From Sinomonas albida (GTDB lineage: Bacteria; Actinomycetota; Actinomycetes; Actinomycetales; Micrococcaceae): 64,000 nucleotides of DNA. The position numbers were made by a program, and so were the translations under genes. Below, one piece after another: positions 26,698 to 35,750 of this stretch. The notes under the pieces were generated by a model. That model saw only the letters and a list, made by a program, of their open reading frames with translations. It did not search any database and was not told the DNA's origin. The number at the start of each line of letters is the position of its first letter. Within the stretch, counting starts at the first letter, position 1. The stretch covers positions 1 through 64,000 of the forward strand of contig NZ_SWDW01000001.1 in the NCBI RefSeq assembly GCF_004919045.1, read 5' to 3'.

Positions 26698-28008
26698 CTA
26701 GTGGGCCAGAGCTGGTTCGGGCAGCTGGATCTTCTCCGCGTCGGTGGGGATGAACCCGGCCTTGAGCTCGGCGTGGAGAGTCTCGGTGTCCAATGCGCGC
26801 TGCCACTTGGCAACAGCGACGCACGAGACGATGTTGCAGACGGTGCTGGTCAGGGCACGGGCCTCGCTCATGAAGCGGTCGATGCCGACGATGAGGGCCA
26901 CGCCGGCCACCGGAAGGGTGGGCATGACGGTGAGGGTGGCGACGAGGGCGACGAAGCCGCTGCCCGTGACGCCAGCCGCGCCCTTGGAAGTCAGGAGCAT
27001 CATTCCGAGCATGAGGAGGATCTGGTCCCAGCTGAGGTGGATATCGCAGGCCTGGGCGATGAACATCGAGGCGAGGGTCAGGTAGACGGCCGTGCCGGTG
27101 AGGTTGAAGGAGTAACCCGTGGGAACAACGAGCCCCACCACGCCGCGGTCGCAGCCGATCCGCTCGAGCTTGGAGAGCAGGCGGGGCAGCACGGGCTCGC
27201 TCGACGAGGTGGCCAGGACGATGAGGATCTCGTCCTTGAAGTAGCGCAGGATCCGCCAGAGGCTGAAGCCGGTGAACTTGGCAAGGATCCCGAGGCCGAC
27301 GACGACGAAGACGATGCAGGCGGCGTAGAAGGCCAGGATGAGCATCCCGAGGTTGTCGATCGAGTGGGCGCCGTACTTGCCGACGGTGAAGGCCATGGCC
27401 CCGAAGGCGCCGATCGGTGCAACCTTCATGACGTAGCCGAAGACCACGAACAGGAGCCGGTTGAAGCTGTTCACCACGTCCAGCGCGATCTTCCCGGGGG
27501 CGCCGAGCTTGGTGAAGGCGAAGCCGCACAGCAGGGCGACCAGGAGCACGGGCAGGACCTCGCCGTTGGCGAAGGCTCCCACGAGCGTCGTGGGGATGAT
27601 GTTCAGCAGGAAATCCGCGGGGTTGCTGCTGGGCAGCTGGCTCGTGTACTTGGAGGCGACGGAGCCGTTGAGGTGGGCGGGGTCGATGTGCATCCCGGCC
27701 CCGGGCTGGAAGAGCAGGACGGCCCCGAGACCGAGGGCGAGGGCTAGGGCTGTGAGGGTGTAGAAGAGCCCGAGGGAGCGCAGAAGGGTTGGCCCCACCT
27801 TCTTGGTGTCGGTCAGGGACGTGATGCCGCTGACGATCGTGCAGAAGACGATCGGGGCGATCAGGAACTTCACGAGCTTGACGAAGCCGTCGCCGAGGGG
27901 CTGGAGCGAGGAGCCGAGGTCGGGCCAGAAGGCGCCGACGAGGATGCCAAGCCCGACGCCGATGAGGACCTGGACGTACAGGTGTCCGAGGACAGATTTG
28001 ATCTTCAT
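26698..28008 (-). CDS. dctA: C4-dicarboxylate transporter DctA
   Basis: A 436-residue member of the dicarboxylate/amino acid:cation symporter family. It has the family block VLATSSSEPVLPRL (the SSSxPxLP hairpin), GLVVPTGYSFNLTGTAVYLT and LLTSKGAAGVTGSGFV. It imports succinate, fumarate or malate with cations. The ATG at 28008 follows AAGGAAG. A PrpF-type isomerase gene lies 55 bases upstream on the same strand, and a LysR regulator is divergent from that, so import of an organic acid is probably coupled to its use. Confidence 0.92.
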   Translation of the reverse strand: MKIKSVLGHLYVQVLIGVGLGILVGAFWPDLGSSLQPLGDGFVKLVKFLIAPIVFCTIVSGITSLTDTKKVGPTLLRSLGLFYTLTALALALGLGAVLLFQPGAGMHIDPAHLNGSVASKYTSQLPSSNPADFLLNIIPTTLVGAFANGEVLPVLLVALLCGFAFTKLGAPGKIALDVVNSFNRLLFVVFGYVMKVAPIGAFGAMAFTVGKYGAHSIDNLGMLILAFYAACIVFVVVGLGILAKFTGFSLWRILRYFKDEILIVLATSSSEPVLPRLLSKLERIGCDRGVVGLVVPTGYSFNLTGTAVYLTLASMFIAQACDIHLSWDQILLMLGMMLLTSKGAAGVTGSGFVALVATLTVMPTLPVAGVALIVGIDRFMSEARALTSTVCNIVSCVAVAKWQRALDTETLHAELKAGFIPTDAEKIQLPEPALAH

Positions 28009-28063
28009 TGAACAACTTCCTTGGTAAGCCCCATCCATGATGGCAGGGGGCTGGTGGTTTGGG

Positions 28064-29194
28064 CTATGCCGTCTGGGCCACGGGGTGTGCGACGTCGATG
28101 TCGGCGACGGCGAGCTGGCGAGCCGCCCGGTGCAGGGCGACTTCCGTGACGTTGCCGAGGCCGTCCGAGGTGACTTCGGCGGTGATGACTCCGGCGGGGG
28201 TGCCGATGCGCAGCAGCCCGGATGCGCCGCTGCTGAGGGGGGCCAAACGAGCGGCTTCCGCAACGACCGTTCCCGGAAGGGCGGAGGCAAGAGAGACGGC
28301 GACGGCGGAGGTGAGCCCGATTGCCGGGTGCGGAGCGAGCATCGAGAGCATCCGCACCCGCACGTCGTGGCCCTCTGCCGCGATCTCTGCGCCGTCGCTG
28401 GCGATGTAATCCCCAGCGGGGGCGACGACGCCGACCTTCGGCACCGCGTTCTGCGGCGGATCCTCAGGCCGTCGGATTCCCATCTGGACGGCCGCTGCAG
28501 AGCGCGCCCGAATCAGCTGGGCCAGATGCGTGGTGAGGGGGTCAGTCATCGAGGACAGGTCGATGCCCACCTGGTCCGCGGAGAGGAAGACCGCCGGCGC
28601 GCCGGCGTCGACCATGCTCCCCATGAGTCCAGCCCCGATCTCGTCAACAGGATTACCTGTCGGCAGGACCGAGCCGGTCGTCTGCCCCCACGGGGCGTGG
28701 AACGACAGGCTCACGGGGACCCCGAGGGCGCTGCTGCCCGGAACCCGCGCGCGTCCCGACGTTGGGACGCGCCCGCCCGGCGTCGAGATCGTCCCGCTCA
28801 AAACGGCTCCCGTGTTCACGTTGCGCATGCGGACCCGCGTCGTCCCGGCGCTCGGGGCGACGATGCCCGACTGAACCGCGTACAGGGCAATCGCTGTGGC
28901 GCAATTGCCGCAGTTGGAGCCCAGCTCGACCGTCGGGTCGCCGATCCCGACCTGCGCGAAGAGGTAGTCGAGGTCGGCCGACCCCTTGGGAGTCGGCGTG
29001 ATGATCGCGGCCTTCGACGTCGTCGAGGTGCCGCCTCCGATGCCGTCGAGCTGCCGTGAGTCCGCCGCCCCGAAGGCGTTGGCAAGCAGCATCAGGACCT
29101 CGTCCTGGGTGGTGGCGTGGAGAGCCACGTCATCGGCGTCGAAGAGCCAGCACTTGCTTGTGCCGCCCCGGTACCAGTGACCGCGAAGTTGCAA
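28064..29194 (-). CDS. PrpF/4-oxalomesaconate-tautomerase-like isomerase
   Basis: A 376-residue PrpF-family protein with the diaminopimelate-epimerase-like fold. The start LRGHWYRGGTSK and the catalytic-region block VELGSNCGNCATAIALYA are typical; a second active-site region lies around DGIGGGTSTTSK. Relatives isomerise 2-methylaconitate or 4-oxalomesaconate (GalD). I chose the TTG at 29194, with AAGGAGA six bases upstream. With dctA downstream and LysR divergent, it probably belongs to a dedicated organic-acid pathway. Confidence 0.85.
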   Translation of the reverse strand: MQLRGHWYRGGTSKCWLFDADDVALHATTQDEVLMLLANAFGAADSRQLDGIGGGTSTTSKAAIITPTPKGSADLDYLFAQVGIGDPTVELGSNCGNCATAIALYAVQSGIVAPSAGTTRVRMRNVNTGAVLSGTISTPGGRVPTSGRARVPGSSALGVPVSLSFHAPWGQTTGSVLPTGNPVDEIGAGLMGSMVDAGAPAVFLSADQVGIDLSSMTDPLTTHLAQLIRARSAAAVQMGIRRPEDPPQNAVPKVGVVAPAGDYIASDGAEIAAEGHDVRVRMLSMLAPHPAIGLTSAVAVSLASALPGTVVAEAARLAPLSSGASGLLRIGTPAGVITAEVTSDGLGNVTEVALHRAARQLAVADIDVAHPVAQTA

Positions 29195-29301
29195 CGGTCT
29201 TCTCCTTCGTGCTCTGGAGTGGTGCGCTTCACAGCGCCTGCTCCTTCTACGATCCGTCGCTCGAGACTTCAGCACAATCACAGGAAACTGGACGCGTATC
29301 T

Positions 29302-29315
29302 AGTTTTGCTAAACT
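29302..29315. promoter_or_regulatory. LysR operator and leaderless promoter
   Basis: AGTTT-TGCT-AAACT is a perfect dyad. TAAACT (29310-29315) is also a good -10 box six bases before the lysR GTG, so transcription may start at the start codon and be self-controlled. Confidence 0.55.
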
Positions 29316-29321
29316 CAAACC

Positions 29322-30257
29322 GTGGCTGACCTTGACCTGCACCGGCTCCATCTGCTCCGGGAAGTGGCACGCGCGGGGTCGCTGACCTCCGCCGCGGCGA
29401 CCCTGACCTTCACGACCTCTGCGGTCTCGCAGCAGATCGCGAAGCTCGAGCACGAGGTGGGGGTCGCGCTGATCGAGCGGCACCCCAGGGGAGTGGTGCT
29501 CACCGACGCAGGCCACGCGCTGCTGCGGTACGCGGACGATATCGACAGGACTATCGAGGCGGCCCGCGCCGAGATGGGCGAGTTCGCCGGCCTGCGCCGC
29601 GGCCAGCTGCGAATGGGGACCTTTCCGACCGTGGGCGCCTCGCTCATGCCCGACGTCGTGCTCGCCTTCCGGGCCCGCCACCCTGAGGTTGCCGTCACGG
29701 TGATCAGCGCACGACGCGCGGGGCTGCTCGAACGCCTCAGGCGCCGCGACATCGAGCTCACCCTCTTGTGGGACTACCCCTGGGAGCGCATCGAGAACGA
29801 CGACCTGACCCTCATCCCGCTCATGAACGACCCCACTGTGCTCCTGGTGCCCCACGACCACCCCATCGCGGGACGACGTTCCGCGCGGATCGAGGCACTC
29901 AAGGACCAGGAGTGGATCGTCCGCGACGAACACCCAGTGGCCGACGTCCTCCGCCGCGTCTGCCGCGACGCCGGCTTCGAGCCACGCATCGCGTTCGCCG
30001 CCAACGACTATCAGGAGACCCAGGGCATGGTTGCTGCCGGCATCGGCATCGCCCTGGCGCCCCGCTTGGCCCTGAGTGCGCTGCGCCCGGACGTCGCCGC
30101 CGTCTCGCTTGCGCGATCCCCAGCGCGCAGGATCCTCCTCGCCCACTTGGCGAGTCGCAGGCTCAGCCCCGCAGGCGAGCAAGCCGCAGCTGTCTTCAGG
30201 ACTACAGCCGAACACGCGCAGTCCGCTGTCCGAGGTGCGGAAAGGGCAAACGTCTAG
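29322..30257 (+). CDS. LysR-family transcriptional regulator
   Basis: A 311-residue LysR regulator. The N-terminal HTH is LHLLREVARAGSLTSAAATL...SAVSQQIAKLEHEVG, and the effector domain runs from about residue 90 (LRMGTFPTVGASLMPDVV). It starts with GTG at 29322, where an upstream -10 box suggests a leaderless transcript. It is divergent from the prpF-dctA genes and probably regulates them with an organic acid or its product as effector. Confidence 0.92.
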   Translation: MADLDLHRLHLLREVARAGSLTSAAATLTFTTSAVSQQIAKLEHEVGVALIERHPRGVVLTDAGHALLRYADDIDRTIEAARAEMGEFAGLRRGQLRMGTFPTVGASLMPDVVLAFRARHPEVAVTVISARRAGLLERLRRRDIELTLLWDYPWERIENDDLTLIPLMNDPTVLLVPHDHPIAGRRSARIEALKDQEWIVRDEHPVADVLRRVCRDAGFEPRIAFAANDYQETQGMVAAGIGIALAPRLALSALRPDVAAVSLARSPARRILLAHLASRRLSPAGEQAAAVFRTTAEHAQSAVRGAERANV

Positions 30258-30371
30258 GACCGCAGAAGAAGACCGGCCTTCCGGGTATTTCACTTCACCG
30301 GTCGTCCCCTTACCGTCGATGCGAGGGACCGGCCTGTGCGGCCGCGCCGTGGACGAACGAGAGGACCTGTG

Positions 30372-31211
30372 ATGCCCGAAGAACCCTCCGCGCCCGACAC
30401 CGTGGTGCTGATCCACGGACTGTGGATGACGCCGCTCTCGTGGGAACACTGGGTCGACCGCTATCAGCGGCGCGGCCTGAAGGTCATCACCCCTGGGTAC
30501 CCGGGCATCCAGCCGGGCGAGGCGGGGGTTGCCGCTCTGCGCGAGGACCCGTCGCCATTGGCGGGCTTGGGCGTGCGGGACGTGTTAGACCATTTGGCCG
30601 AGGTCATTGGGGGCTTGGGCACCAAGCCGGTGATCATGGGTCATTCGTTCGGTGGCGCGTTCGTGCAGTTGCTGCTGGACGCCGGGTACGGTGCGGCGGG
30701 CGTATCGATCGACGGCGCGGCGGTGAAGGGGGTCAAGGCGTTGCCGTTCAGCGAGATCAAGTCGACCTTCCCTGTGCTGCACAACCCCGCCAACCGCAAG
30801 AGGGCGGTGCCGATCGCGCCCAAGGAGTTCCACTACGCGTTCACCAACAACCTCACCGAAGAGCAGTCCCAAGCGGTATTCGACCGGTACGCGGTCCCGG
30901 TGTCAGGTCGGATCCTGTTCCAGGGCGGGCTCGCCAACTTCACCGCCGACGCGGACACGACCTACAACTTTGCCAACGACGACCGGGCGCCGTTGCTCTT
31001 CATCTCCGGAGGCAACGACCACATCCTGCCCCCGGCCGTACAGCGGGAGAACTACGACAAGAACGTCAAGCACTCCACCGCGACCACCGCGTACAGGCTG
31101 TTCGACGGCCGCTGCCACTACACGTGCGGCGAGGACGGTTGGGAAGAAGTGGCCGACTTCGCCCTGGAGTGGGCGTTGAATCCGACCCCCGGCGAGCTCG
31201 CCAAGCGCTGA
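30372..31211 (+). CDS. Alpha/beta-fold hydrolase
   Basis: A 279-residue alpha/beta hydrolase. It starts with VVLIHGLWMTPLSWEHWV, has the nucleophile elbow IMGHSFGGAFVQLL, acid in ISGGNDHILPP and His in DGRCHYTCGEDGWEE. The substrate is unknown. The ATG at 30372 comes six bases after GAGGAC. It is 115 bases after lysR, on the same strand, but a coupled function is not evident. Confidence 0.85.
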   Translation: MPEEPSAPDTVVLIHGLWMTPLSWEHWVDRYQRRGLKVITPGYPGIQPGEAGVAALREDPSPLAGLGVRDVLDHLAEVIGGLGTKPVIMGHSFGGAFVQLLLDAGYGAAGVSIDGAAVKGVKALPFSEIKSTFPVLHNPANRKRAVPIAPKEFHYAFTNNLTEEQSQAVFDRYAVPVSGRILFQGGLANFTADADTTYNFANDDRAPLLFISGGNDHILPPAVQRENYDKNVKHSTATTAYRLFDGRCHYTCGEDGWEEVADFALEWALNPTPGELAKR

Positions 31212-31255
31212 CCGCGTCGGTGCTGGCGGCCGCCTTGCGGGGGCACGCCCTGGGG

Positions 31256-31705
31256 TCAGCGCGCCACCGCGACCAGCACGAGCACGAAGGCCGCGACGAT
31301 GATCGCCACACGCGCGTAGTGGAGGCGGTCCCACCGCTGCTGCTGTTCCCGCCAGTCGGCGGGGTGGTCTTCGGCCGTCCAGGTGACCGAGCGGTTGTTG
31401 ATCGGAACGAGCAGAGTGATCGACATGACGACGCTGGCGGCGAGCAGCACGGCGGCCACAAGGGACGCGGCGGCTGACGATGTGCCCCACGTCGCCGCGG
31501 CAAGCGCGGCGATGAGGATGAGCGAGCCGATGTACCAGAACGGCATCGCACGGCCCAGCATGCGGCCGCCGGCCGCTCGAGCCTCCAGCATGGCACCGGC
31601 CGGAAGCCGCAACAGGATCGGGTTGAACACGAACGCGACGGCGAACTCCACCCCGACCATGAGTCCGAGAACGGTGGAGGTGGTGACGGCGAGGACCGAA
31701 ATCAT
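31256..31705 (-). CDS. DUF1772 (anthrone-oxygenase-like) membrane protein
   Basis: A 149-residue protein with four hydrophobic segments, matching DUF1772: an N-terminal TTSTVLGLMVGVEFAVAFVFNPILLRLP, the RAMPFWYIGSLILIAALAA helix, and a C-terminal VPINNRSVTW and WDRLHYARVAI. Relatives include anthrone oxygenase, but most act in unknown ways. ATG 31705 follows GGGAG. It is divergent from a TetR gene and shares a striking operator with it, so it is very likely its target. Confidence 0.82.
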   Translation of the reverse strand: MISVLAVTTSTVLGLMVGVEFAVAFVFNPILLRLPAGAMLEARAAGGRMLGRAMPFWYIGSLILIAALAAATWGTSSAAASLVAAVLLAASVVMSITLLVPINNRSVTWTAEDHPADWREQQQRWDRLHYARVAIIVAAFVLVLVAVAR

Positions 31706-31719
31706 GGCTACTCCCAAAG

Positions 31720-31754
31720 TGTTAGCACTGCTAGTTTTTCTAGCAGTGCTAACA
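31720..31754. promoter_or_regulatory. Twin TetR operator
   Basis: TGTTAGCACTGCTAG, five T bases, then CTAGCAGTGCTAACA: perfect 15-base arms. Inside, TAGCA-C-TGCTA (31723-31733) and TAGCA-G-TGCTA (31741-31751) are each palindromes, 18 bases apart between centres. It lies between DUF1772 and TetR genes. Confidence 0.85.
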
Positions 31755-31790
31755 TAAGTCTCCATGACCCACTTCGCAAGGGGAGGATCG

Positions 31791-32357
31791 ATGGCCAAAC
31801 CCACGACCCGGCAGCTACGCAGCGACGAGCGGCGCAGGCACATTCTCGATGCGGCCCGAGAGCGAGCCGAGGCCGAGGGCTGGGCCGCCGTGACCACGCG
31901 TCACCTCGCCGATGCCATCGGCTACACGCAGCCGGTGCTGTACCGCCATTTCCCGGGCGGCAAGACCGAGATCATGAGGGCCCTCGCCTTCGAGGGCTTC
32001 GTCGAGTTGGCGCACCAGTCTCGCTTGGCCGCGGAACGCGCGACCGGTCGAGGGGCGGTCGAAGCCGTCGCGATCGCCTATCTCGACTTCGCCGCGGCGC
32101 ACCCGGCCGTCTACGAGGCCATGTTCCAGCAGCCGATCGACACGCGCTTCGCCAGCGAGGACACGGAACCTGAACTCCGCGCCGGCTTCGAGGCCCTTCG
32201 CGACGCGGTGCGCGACGACGGCGACGGAACCAGGACCGAGGTGTTCTGGGGTGCGCTGCATGGCATCAGCGAACTCGAACGCGCGGGCCGCATGCGCCCA
32301 GGCGACCGCTCGCGGCGCATCGCGGAGCTTGCCGCCTGCTTCGGACCGGCCGCCTAA
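31791..32357 (+). CDS. TetR-family regulator
   Basis: A 188-residue TetR repressor. The HTH is RHILDAARERAEAEGWAAVTTRHLADAIGYTQPVLYRHF; the ligand-binding half includes AYLDFAAAHPAVYEAMF, as in the WHG-type C-terminal domain. The ATG at 31791 is preceded five bases earlier by GGGGAGG; an ATG at 31764 is less likely. Its operator lies 37 bases upstream. The target is probably the divergent DUF1772 gene and itself. The 3' end overlaps the convergent DHFR-like gene by four bases. Confidence 0.9.
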   Translation: MAKPTTRQLRSDERRRHILDAARERAEAEGWAAVTTRHLADAIGYTQPVLYRHFPGGKTEIMRALAFEGFVELAHQSRLAAERATGRGAVEAVAIAYLDFAAAHPAVYEAMFQQPIDTRFASEDTEPELRAGFEALRDAVRDDGDGTRTEVFWGALHGISELERAGRMRPGDRSRRIAELAACFGPAA

Positions 32358-32914
32358 GGTCGGTAGCGGCGGTATCGCAGCCCGACGATCCCATTCGTGA
32401 ACTGAGTGCTCGAGACCAGATCGAGCCGGTAGTCCTTTGGCACGCCGTCGAAGAGCCGCGTGCCTTCGCCAGCAATGTAGGGGTGCACATCGACGCGCAG
32501 CTCGTCGATCACGTCGAGCTTGATCAGCGAGCGCCAAAGGGTCACGCCGCCCCAGACCACGATGTGGCCCTCGCCGCCCTGCCGGAGCTTGTCGATCTCT
32601 TCCGCCGTGTCGCCGGAGACGATGGTCGTGTTCGCCCATTCCGCCGATTCGAGGGTCCGGGAGAAGACGACCTTGCGCGCCGGATTGAGGATCGGCGTGA
32701 ACGGGTGGTCGGACGCCGGCATGGCTTCGGACATGCCCTCGTAGGCGGTGCGGCCCATGAGGTGCAGATCCGCACTCCTCAAGACCTCGATCTTCTGCTC
32801 CGTCTCCGCAGGGTCAGGTGGCAGGCCGAAGCAGAATTTCCAATACTCGGTGCCCTGATCGGCCAGAAGGCCGTCCAGAGAGTACAGGAACACCCACGCA
32901 ATCAGCTTCCGCAT
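32354..32914 (-). CDS. Dihydrofolate-reductase-family protein (RibD C-terminal type)
   Basis: A 186-residue DHFR/RibD-C-like protein. It begins RKLIAWVFLYSLDGLLAD, and has DLHLMGRTAYEGM, RKVVFSRTLESAEWANTTIVSG and GEGHIVVWGGVTLWRSLIKLDVIDELRVDVHPYIAGEGTRLF, as expected for the NADPH-binding fold. Real substrate unknown; most such stand-alone proteins are not the true DHFR. ATG 32914 was taken because the longer frame lacks family sequence. Confidence 0.88.
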   Translation of the reverse strand: MRKLIAWVFLYSLDGLLADQGTEYWKFCFGLPPDPAETEQKIEVLRSADLHLMGRTAYEGMSEAMPASDHPFTPILNPARKVVFSRTLESAEWANTTIVSGDTAEEIDKLRQGGEGHIVVWGGVTLWRSLIKLDVIDELRVDVHPYIAGEGTRLFDGVPKDYRLDLVSSTQFTNGIVGLRYRRYRP

Positions 32915-33149
32915 GCTCGGACCCCTCAGACTCGCCCGCTCACGTCCTCGTTGACGGGATTCTAGGCCGGGCAGACGCCCGTCGCGAGGCCACTGAGCAA
33001 GGCTCGGGCCCACCGCCACACGGCTCGCCTGACCCCGGTGCCCATCCGAACGGCTCGACCCGCCCGGGATTATTAACGGCGCGAGAAGCTTCGGCCAAGG
33101 GCAGCCGAACCCGGGGCCCTGGTCCCGATTCGCTCCCTAGCCTTGAACG

Positions 33150-34814
33150 GTGCTCTCTCCAAGAACCCGCAGAAGACTCCTGTCCACTGGCCTCGCGGTC
33201 GCCGTGTCCTCGGCCCTTCTCGGCCCGGCGGGCCCGACCCACGCGAGCGAACCCGATGCGCCCGCGGTCACGACCGCGCACCTCAATCTCGGCGCCGCTG
33301 ACCTCCCCGAGAGCCGCACCGAGAAGACTCTCGCCCCCGGCGTGACGCTGACCACGATCCACCGCGGTGCGCCAGACACCTCGCTGTTCTGGACCGCTGA
33401 GGTCGCGATCCCGTCCGACTCGCCGGATCCGGACGCGCCGTCGTCGGCCCTTTCGAGCCAGGCAACCGCCCAGAAGGTCGCGGCCAAGCTCCAAGCCGCG
33501 GGCGTCGACGCTCGCGTCGAGCAGGTGGTCTCGCCGCAGCTCGCGGACGCTGGCGGCTCCCTCGGTTACCGGGTGCGCGCCGGGCACTTCGCCGGGCGGC
33601 CCGACGGTGACGGCACGGTGGCCAAGATCAAGGCCGCTGGCTACTCGTCGTCGGTGGTCTACACGGGATGGGACGGCGACGCCGGAACGAGCTCGCAGTC
33701 GCGTGGGCCCTGGAACCTCGACGTCGTCACGATCGACCCCGAGGAGTACCAGGGCCAGCTCGCGGCCTCGTTCGGCCCGGACCTCGAGAAGCCCGAGACC
33801 ACGAGCCAGCTCGCCGCTTCCCAGAACGCGCTCGCCGGGATCAACGCCGGCTTCTTCGTCTTCGACCCGGCAGCCGGTGCCCCCGGCGACCCCGCCGGCG
33901 TCGGGGTCTACAGCGGGAAGACGCTGCGCGAGCCAGTCGGGGATCGCCCGGGCCTGATCCTGAACGGCGCGACCAACCGCGCGAGCATCCAGCGCCTCAC
34001 GTGGAGCGGATCGGTCTCGGGCGCGGGCGGGAACCTGACCCTCTCGGGCATCAACCGCAATCCCGGGCTCATCCGGAACTGCGGCGAGAAGGGCGACCAG
34101 CCCACCGAGCTGCCCCAGCAGGACGTCACGTGCACGAACCCGAACGAACTCGTGGCCTTCACCCCCGAATTCGGTGCCAAGACCCCGGCAGGCGCCGGCC
34201 TTGAGGTCACGCTCGATTCCCACGACACCGTGACCGCAGTCGCGGAATCCCGAGGAACCGCCGTTCCGGCCGGCGGCCACACGATCCAGGCCACGGGCAC
34301 GGACGTCGGGCAGCTCCGCGGGCTCGCCCAGGTGGGGCAGAAGCTGCGCGTGGACGCCCGCACGATAGGGCAGGACGGCCGACCGCTGACGACGACGAAG
34401 CACACGAGCGTGGTCAACGGCGGACCGCTTTTGGTCAAGGACGGCAAGGAGGATGTCACCGTCCGACAGGACGGGATGGTTCGCCCGAACGACAACAACA
34501 GCTTCTACTACGGCTGGGTCCACAAGCGGAATCCGCGGACGTTCGCGGGAACCGACGCGCAGGGCCGCACGCTCCTCGTCACCGCCGACGGCCGCTCGAC
34601 GAACTCCCTCGGCCTGAGCCTCAAGGAGGAGGCCGACGTCGCCAAGTCGCTCGGCATGGTCCAGGCGATGAACCTCGACGGCGGCGGGTCCACGACGGCG
34701 GTTGCCGGCGGCTCGGTGGTGAACAGCCCATCCGGATCGGCCGAGCGCCCGGTCGGCGACGCGGTGCTCGTGCTGCCGACGAGGACTGACTCCGAGGACT
34801 CCGACCGGGACTGA
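33150..34814 (+). CDS. Exported phosphodiester glycosidase (NAGPA type) with SPOR-like region
   Basis: A 554-residue secreted protein. A signal peptide (LLSTGLAVAVSSALLGPAGPTHA, about residues 10-32) is followed by a SPOR-like region (ATAQKVAAKLQAAGVDARVEQV to VVYTGWDG, about residues 105-175) that could bind peptidoglycan, then the NAGPA/DUF2233 domain (LAGINAGFFVFDPAAG, VNGGPLLVKDG, MNLDGGGSTTAV). Such enzymes cleave sugar-phosphate diesters. GTG 33150 stands six bases after TAGCCT, so a leaderless start is likely. A strong terminator follows. Confidence 0.85.
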   Translation: MLSPRTRRRLLSTGLAVAVSSALLGPAGPTHASEPDAPAVTTAHLNLGAADLPESRTEKTLAPGVTLTTIHRGAPDTSLFWTAEVAIPSDSPDPDAPSSALSSQATAQKVAAKLQAAGVDARVEQVVSPQLADAGGSLGYRVRAGHFAGRPDGDGTVAKIKAAGYSSSVVYTGWDGDAGTSSQSRGPWNLDVVTIDPEEYQGQLAASFGPDLEKPETTSQLAASQNALAGINAGFFVFDPAAGAPGDPAGVGVYSGKTLREPVGDRPGLILNGATNRASIQRLTWSGSVSGAGGNLTLSGINRNPGLIRNCGEKGDQPTELPQQDVTCTNPNELVAFTPEFGAKTPAGAGLEVTLDSHDTVTAVAESRGTAVPAGGHTIQATGTDVGQLRGLAQVGQKLRVDARTIGQDGRPLTTTKHTSVVNGGPLLVKDGKEDVTVRQDGMVRPNDNNSFYYGWVHKRNPRTFAGTDAQGRTLLVTADGRSTNSLGLSLKEEADVAKSLGMVQAMNLDGGGSTTAVAGGSVVNSPSGSAERPVGDAVLVLPTRTDSEDSDRD

Positions 34815-34833
34815 GTCCCACCTGCTGCGTGAT

Positions 34834-34870
34834 CGAAGGGCGCCCCTCCTCGTGGGAGGGGCGCCCTTCG
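34834..34870 (+). terminator. Terminator after the phosphodiester glycosidase
   Basis: CGAAGGGCGCCCCTCC-TCGTG-GGAGGGGCGCCCTTCG is a perfect 16-base-pair stem 19 bases after the stop, followed by TCTGTCCCTTCC. Confidence 0.85.
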
Positions 34871-34963
34871 TCTGTCCCTTCCACGGGACCTGATCGATAA
34901 ACCGTGCCGTGAGTGGGTAAGGCGAACTATGTGCCGAGACAGCGACGGGAAGGAGCAGCAGGG

Positions 34964-35746
34964 ATGGCGATACGCGGGACAGGCCGCTCCCTGGCCAGCC
35001 GAGCGCCCGTGACGCGAGGGGCGATGATCTCGATCCTGGCGTTCGGCCTCGTGTTCTTGTCGATCGTTGGGGTGGCCTTGGCCCGGCCCGTGACCGGCAG
35101 CGCCCTGTCGGCACCGCCGGGATGGGCGGCGCCGCAGACCGTGCGTTTCGCCAAGCCGAAGACGGTCGCGTTCATCGGCGACTCCTACACGGCGGGTGCC
35201 GCGGGGGTGCCCGGGAGCCAATTGTGGCCCGAGCTCCTGTCGAAGGATCGCGGCTGGACCTCCACGAATCTCGCCTTGGGAGGAACCGGATACGTCACGG
35301 GCTTCGACGGAGCAGGGCAGCTCGGCTGCGGGAAGAGTGCATGCGGCAACTACCTCGAGATGGTGCCTGAGGCGGTCGCGGCGTCGCCCGACGTCGTCAT
35401 CGTCTCGGGCGGACGGAACGACCTGGGCAAGCCCCTCCCGGAGATCCTGAAGAATATCCAGGCCGTGTTCACCGAGCTTCGGAAGGGGCTGCCGGACGCG
35501 AAGATCGTGGCACTCTCGCCCCTCCTCGGCGCGGACGACACGCCGTCCAGCTTTCCCAGCGTCAAGCCTGCCGTGAAGGCGGCCGTGGAGAGCGTCGGCG
35601 GCGTGTACGTGGACCTCGGGGCTCCGCTCGGCGGCCATCCGGAGCTCATCTGGAAGGACGGCGTGCACCCCACGGCGGGCGGCCAGAAGGTCATCGCCGA
35701 CGCGACGAACCGCCTCATGCCGGGGCTCGGCGAAGCTCAGAATTGA
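34964..35746 (+). CDS. Membrane-anchored SGNH hydrolase
   Basis: A 260-residue SGNH/GDSL esterase. After a charged N-terminus there is a membrane anchor (MISILAFGLVFLSIVGVALA). The four SGNH blocks are visible: FIGDSYTAG (Ser), GGTGY (Gly), VIVSGGRNDLG (Asn) and WKDGVHPTAGG (His). It probably deacylates a surface glycan or lipid. ATG 34964 follows AAGGAG by eight bases. It is next to another exported hydrolase; a hairpin ends the transcript. Confidence 0.9.
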   Translation: MAIRGTGRSLASRAPVTRGAMISILAFGLVFLSIVGVALARPVTGSALSAPPGWAAPQTVRFAKPKTVAFIGDSYTAGAAGVPGSQLWPELLSKDRGWTSTNLALGGTGYVTGFDGAGQLGCGKSACGNYLEMVPEAVAASPDVVIVSGGRNDLGKPLPEILKNIQAVFTELRKGLPDAKIVALSPLLGADDTPSSFPSVKPAVKAAVESVGGVYVDLGAPLGGHPELIWKDGVHPTAGGQKVIADATNRLMPGLGEAQN

Positions 35747-35750
35747 TGCT

